From Psococerastis gibbosa (Eukaryota; Arthropoda; Insecta; Psocodea; Psocidae): a stretch of DNA of 64,000 nt. This document shows, one piece after another, positions 59,531 to 64,000 of the stretch (within the stretch, counting starts at the first letter, position 1; every line of letters starts with the position of its first letter). The stretch covers positions 22,529,419-22,593,418 of the forward strand of contig OZ020486.1 in the NCBI GenBank assembly GCA_963971405.1. Direction: 5' to 3'. The position numbers and the translations under genes are program-made. The notes under the pieces were generated by a model. That model made no database searches, was not told the origin of the DNA, and saw only the letters and a list, made by a program, of their open reading frames with translations.

Positions 59531-60090
59531 ACAACACAGTACAAGTAGGTATTGTAGTTAAAATATTGAAATCTGAAGGTTAACAAGCTGATTAGCCTAA
59601 AAATAAAATTATTTATCTGAAAGGGACTGAGACTGTAGGAAAGTTCTGGCACGAAAAAAATGCGGTTCTAGGCTATAATTAATTCGCTCTTGCTCAAATC
59701 ATCACCGCAATTAAAATAATGAAAATAAAATATAATAATAATTACTGTGACGAACGATCTTTATCAGCTAAGGAGTTGGAAAAAAATGTTTCCGGAATTG
59801 CCAGAAGAAAGAAAATTTTTAATGAGGCAGTAAAGTTGTCGTATTGTTGAGTGGGTGGGTACTTAAATAAAAAAAAATTGAAAATTCATAAAAATGACAA
59901 GCTTTCGCGGTAAATTAACATTTTCTCATGGGAAATATTAATAGTCTATTCAAAACACGATTTTAAAGTGTTTTATACTGAGGTTATTTAATACAATAGT
60001 AGCAACTCATCAGTTTGCGTTTTGAGAAAGCTTGTGCTTCTTTTTAAGCATTTTTTGTATCTAAGCTGAACGACAAAAAAGACTCAGTCG

Positions 60091-60975
60091 TTCCTGGTTT
60101 AAAGAACCGGTCCGAGTTTACGCGAACATACTTTCCAATTTATCAAAATTAGTAGATAGAGAAAATGAGTAATTTCATGGTAAATAATTTTCCTATGGTT
60201 AAATTTCCGATATCTCGGGGGGGGGGGGGGGGGTGTCCACCTGACTTCACTGGAGGTGAGGTAAATTCTAGATAGGTCAGACCAACACATTACCACACAG
60301 CAATACTGGCAGGGCACGCAATGCATTTGAGCGTGAATTGTCTATCATTTTTTCAAAAAAACATTTTTTTTTTTACAAAACCAAATACTTTTCTGGGAAA
60401 GCAACCTGTCCGGTTTCGTTACTCAATTTAACACCAAAAACATGCCTTAAGGTAGAAATCATCGATAGAAAGGTTTCGCAGAAAAATTATTTTTTAGTCA
60501 TTTTTCATTAAAATTTAGTTATTTTTATTTTTTTACCCCCAGAAGCAACATATCATGGGGCAAGCGACCCCACGCATTTCGTTAATATTAATAACGACTA
60601 CAATAGATGTGAATTTAAAAGAAATCGTAGGAGCCGTTTTTGAGAAATCATTTTTTTAGACGTTTTTTTTGGAGTTTTTTGAGTATAAAACCCCCCCAAA
60701 TTAAGTTAGCCCCAAATTAAAAAAAAAGGTACCGGGGTATGATGTTTTTGAACCTACATGCCGAATTTCATCAAGATCGACCGAGTAGTTTGCCGGGAAA
60801 TCGACGCACAGACAGACAGAACGACAGACAGACAGACAGACATTTCGTAAAAACCACTATTTTGGGTTCCTGGGACCTCAAAACGTGTAAATCCGTTGAA
60901 ATCTCGGAATGGGAAATTTCGACCATCACAAAGCTTTCCTTATACTACGTATAAATTGGAAAGCAAAAACATTTT
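60091..60975 (+). repeat. Repeat R, copy 3
   Basis: Best match to copy 1 at 18000, including CCAACACATTACCACACAGC and GGTTTCGTTACTCAATTTAA. It has a poly-G insertion at 60218-60233 and a (GACA)n run at 60810-60840. No intact gene. Confidence 0.75.
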
Positions 60976-61740
60976 GAAATCATTGCAAAGAAAATGCCAT
61001 GTCCTTCCTTGAAGAAAGTGGAGGTTGCATATTTAGTGGCGGCAACTATTCGCCTCGTCACATGGCCATCCCATCTTTTTCTAGACTTGCCTGCACCACC
61101 CTCCGATTATGCTGCTGCTTGGTCGGGAACTGCTTATTCGTTACATTCGCAGCTAGCCACCATATCTGCAGTTCAGCCCTAGCGGTAACGTATCCAAAAC
61201 AATATGCATTCGAATTTCAAATAAAATTATGTGTAAGTAGCATATCTGTTATTTAGTTTAATATAGCAGTGCACAGAATATTTCTGAGGCAACAGAAAAT
61301 AGAAATAATCGGATGCATGGTAAAGATTTCTTCTCATGAGATGAACTGCCAGAGGACATTTCCAGTAATGATCCTTATAACGTCTGTCTCTGTATTACTC
61401 GACATGTCTACACAATATGCATACTTCAAAGGCCACGGTATTTCCAATATGAACACCCTCTTCACGAATTCCTCTATACATTCCAGATTCATGTGTTTTC
61501 ATATAAAGTCTCAAATAAATTGTTATTTTTCTCTAAGCGAAAACTCATTGGTCATAATTACAGACGACATTGGGTAGTCATTAATCTATTCGTCCACTGT
61601 AATTACATTCATGCAGATTTTTTCGACTGAAAAAAAATCTCACAATTCAGTTACGAACAGCAGGTACCGTATATATGAAAATATGGCTTCCAGGTTTATC
61701 CTGGCGTTTGAATGGACCTTGTCTAATGAACGTCATGCAT
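60976..61740. other. Intergenic, nothing firm
   Basis: Short frames on both strands overlap a region (60994-61180) that could be retroelement-derived, but no motif is clear enough to call. Confidence 0.35.
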
Positions 61741-63254
61741 TAATAGCCCAGGGTAGATCCCCTGAAAAATGGTGAAAAAAAAACATTAAATTATACAATA
61801 GTAGAATGAAACCCATTGGAAATCGAAGATAATATGACAGACATTAATGGAAAAATAAATTACGGGCGATCTGAGTTCGGGAGGCAGGTAGGGGTGGTTT
61901 TTAAGGGTGAAACACGGTACATCTTCATTTTCGACTAAACTACAAGTCCTATGGAAAAACGTTAAATAGCAAAAAGGTAGATAATAACAAGATGTACAAC
62001 TTTGGTGAATACACTTTTTTCACATAACCTCAAATTTTATGGGAAAAATGTCAATTATTTTTAACTTACACAAAAATAAATTTTTACGTGAAAATTGGAG
62101 AAAACTTACTTTCGTATGTTCTTAACACACTGTAACTATTTTTGATTAAAAATATTAATTTTTTCCAACTAATTTTGACTATATATGGAAAAAGCACCCT
62201 AATTTTCAATCGAAAAATCTCACGTCAAAATGTCATTTTTTTAAAAAATTAGGTGGGCCTTTTGTTTGTTGAAATCTCTACTTCCCGATAGTATAAAGAA
62301 CAATATACACTACTGTGCAAAACTTTCTTAAAAAATGCAAAAAACTAAATCGAAAAATGATGTCTTTAATATTTAAATATAGTCCGGTCAATTTAGTCAT
62401 CCAAAATTACAATAACTCGCATCTAATATTGTACTAAAATATCATTCGATTTTATATTTTTACGTTGTGTAACGTTAATCATACCATTTAAGAACGAAAA
62501 TATTACTATTTTTATTTCAGAGCTGATTGACTCAGATATAAATATAGGGCTTAGATAAACTAAATTGATCGGAATAGGCCTATGTTATAAATATTAGAGA
62601 CATCATTTTTCGATTTGGGTTTTTTGCATTTTTTTAGAAATTTTTTCGCAGTAGTGTATATTGTTCTTTATTCCATCGGAAAGTAGAGATTTCAACAAAC
62701 AAAAGGCCTACCTAATTAAAAAAAAAAAAAAAAATGACATTTTGACGTGAGATTTTTCGATTGAAAATTAGGGTGCATTTTCCATATAATATAGTCAAAA
62801 TTAGTAGGAAAAAATTAATATTTTAAATCAAAAAAATTACAGTGTATTAAGTAGGTACATACAAAAGTAAGCGTTCCCCAATTTTCACGTCAATTTTTTT
62901 TTTGTGAAAGTTAAAAATAAAAAACCAAAACCCTGGTTTTTGGCATTTTTCTCATAAAATTTGAGGTTATGTGAAAAAAGTGTAATCACTAAAGATGTAG
63001 CCTACATATTATTATTATCTACCTTTTTTCTATTAAACGTTTTTCCATAGGACTTGTAGTTTTGTCGGAAATGAAGATGTACCGTATTTCACCCTTAAAA
63101 ACCACCCCTACCTGCCTCCCGACCTCAGATCTCCCGTAATTTATTTTTCCTTTATTATTATTATTATTAGTCTGCCATATTATCTTCCATTTCCAATGGG
63201 TTTCATTCTACTATAATTTAATGTCTTAAAAAAAAATATCTACCCTGGACTATA
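61741..63254. mobile_element. Giant foldback element, 1.5 kb
   Basis: Nearly complete palindrome with about 750-bp arms and centre near 62497. Paired blocks include AGGGTAGAT / ATCTACCCT at the ends, GGAGGCAGGTAGGGGTGGTT / AACCACCCCTACCTGCCTCC, CACATAACCTCAAATTTTAT / ATAAAATTTGAGGTTATGTG, and GAAATCTCTACTT / AAGTAGAGATTTC near the centre. No transposase frame. Confidence 0.85.
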
Positions 63255-63939
63255 AATTGTCTCTTCTAAAAATTTCAAGCGTTTTAACACTCATTATCAA
63301 AGCCGTACCCACGAGGGGCACTCAGTTTTAACTCTTTCTCAGGAAAAAAATATTTTCCTGCCAAAATGCGTATAGGCCTACAAACCACCTCAATTTTGTA
63401 CCCATAATTTAAAACCCCACCCCCCTAGTTGGAGTCTTTCCAATAAGTGTAAAGATGTCTACTACGCCCCCCCCCCCATGTCTACAGTGTTACATAAATC
63501 TTCACCGGTAAAATCTAAATCTACTGCTTTCAAAATGCGTAAACCCCATTATTTTGGCATGAGGGAGATCCCCCCCCCCCCTCGTGAACTTGGAAGTTGA
63601 TTACATTTCCTTAGAGTATTGTACTATTGACTATTGGGCCAACCTAAGTGATGTCATTGGCCTCTTATCCTTTTTCAATTTGATTTCTGTCGAAATTAAT
63701 CCGCTGCCGCAATCCTACATAGCAATATGGAAGTAGAATTTCCAATTTATATTTTCTACAAGCTAAGCGTGATTCCGCCTGTACTCCTGAACGCGGTTCA
63801 CAGGATCAAACTGTAGAATAAAGTGACGTGACAGATAAAATTATAATACAGCAAACTAAACTCGAGAGGGCCTAAGGTGTATGGAGGTGACCGACTGGAC
63901 TTTAGGCAGATTTAGAGTTCAAATGTTATTATTATTTTT
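63255..63939. other. Intergenic, nothing recognised
   Basis: Contains several C-runs (63468-63477, 63572-63581) as seen near hAT-type MITEs, but no inverted ends were found. Confidence 0.4.
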
Positions 63940-64000
63940 GTTTATTGTATTTTTTTAAAAGGTTAATCGCGTATAAATAATTTAATGAATTTATTATATT
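63940..64000 (-). repeat. SINE-A copy 5, cut by window end
   Basis: The 3' part of a minus-strand SINE-A: a TTTTTTTAAAAGGTTAATCG tail followed by CGTATAAATAATTTAATGAA. The body lies beyond the window. Confidence 0.65.

Noticed and set aside
60739-60954. Open frame with an RTDRQNDRQTDRHFVK-type reading
   Set aside because: It is translation of the (GACA)n part of repeat R; the same frame is broken in the other two copies.

Overview
The window is nuclear DNA of an animal, almost certainly an arthropod. Every long protein match is split into short exons with GT/AG borders and consistent phases, the DNA is AT-rich, and most non-coding sequence is made of short inverted-repeat transposons, tRNA-derived SINEs and 5'-truncated LINE fragments. 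The palindrome TAGGCCTA recurs throughout. A hemimetabolous insect (for example a planthopper-like hemipteran) is my guess; this is inference and not proven by the window.

Left third (1-30675), genic. (1) Plus strand, 1643-8456: the last eight coding exons of an immunoglobulin-superfamily adhesion protein (two Ig domains, one FN3, C-terminal GPI-type tail), most like the insect klingon/wrapper group; its 5' exons lie outside the window. (2) Minus strand, 22559-9575: a complete 13-exon gene for a ~1,276-residue, largely alpha-helical protein that I do not recognise. (3) Plus strand, 23476-30675: a complete 11-exon gene for a TMEM63/OSCA-type mechanosensitive channel of 797 residues. Genes 1 and 2 converge tail to tail across ~1.1 kb; genes 2 and 3 diverge from a ~0.9 kb shared promoter region. 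No functional link among the three is visible.

Right half (30676-64000), gene-poor. I find no confident protein-coding host gene. It holds: a modular MITE family with 3-bp target duplications, also abundant in the introns of genes 1 and 2; a TTAA-flanked MITE family; hAT-type MITEs, several with intact 8-bp duplications; a family ending in CAGCGGCCCG; two very large foldback elements; a tRNA-derived SINE family with five copies in the window; a second SINE; LINE reverse-transcriptase remnants, the best at 37429-38283; and a ~0.8-1 kb interspersed repeat with three long copies. One good TATA/initiator/5' splice-site combination at 58675-58760 suggests the promoter and non-coding first exon of a gene whose coding exons are not visible here.

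The most unusual structure is the modular MITE family. Elements with different termini share a 16-bp internal module and a common core, some look like an element inside an element, and one copy has a naturally empty counterpart site elsewhere in the window.
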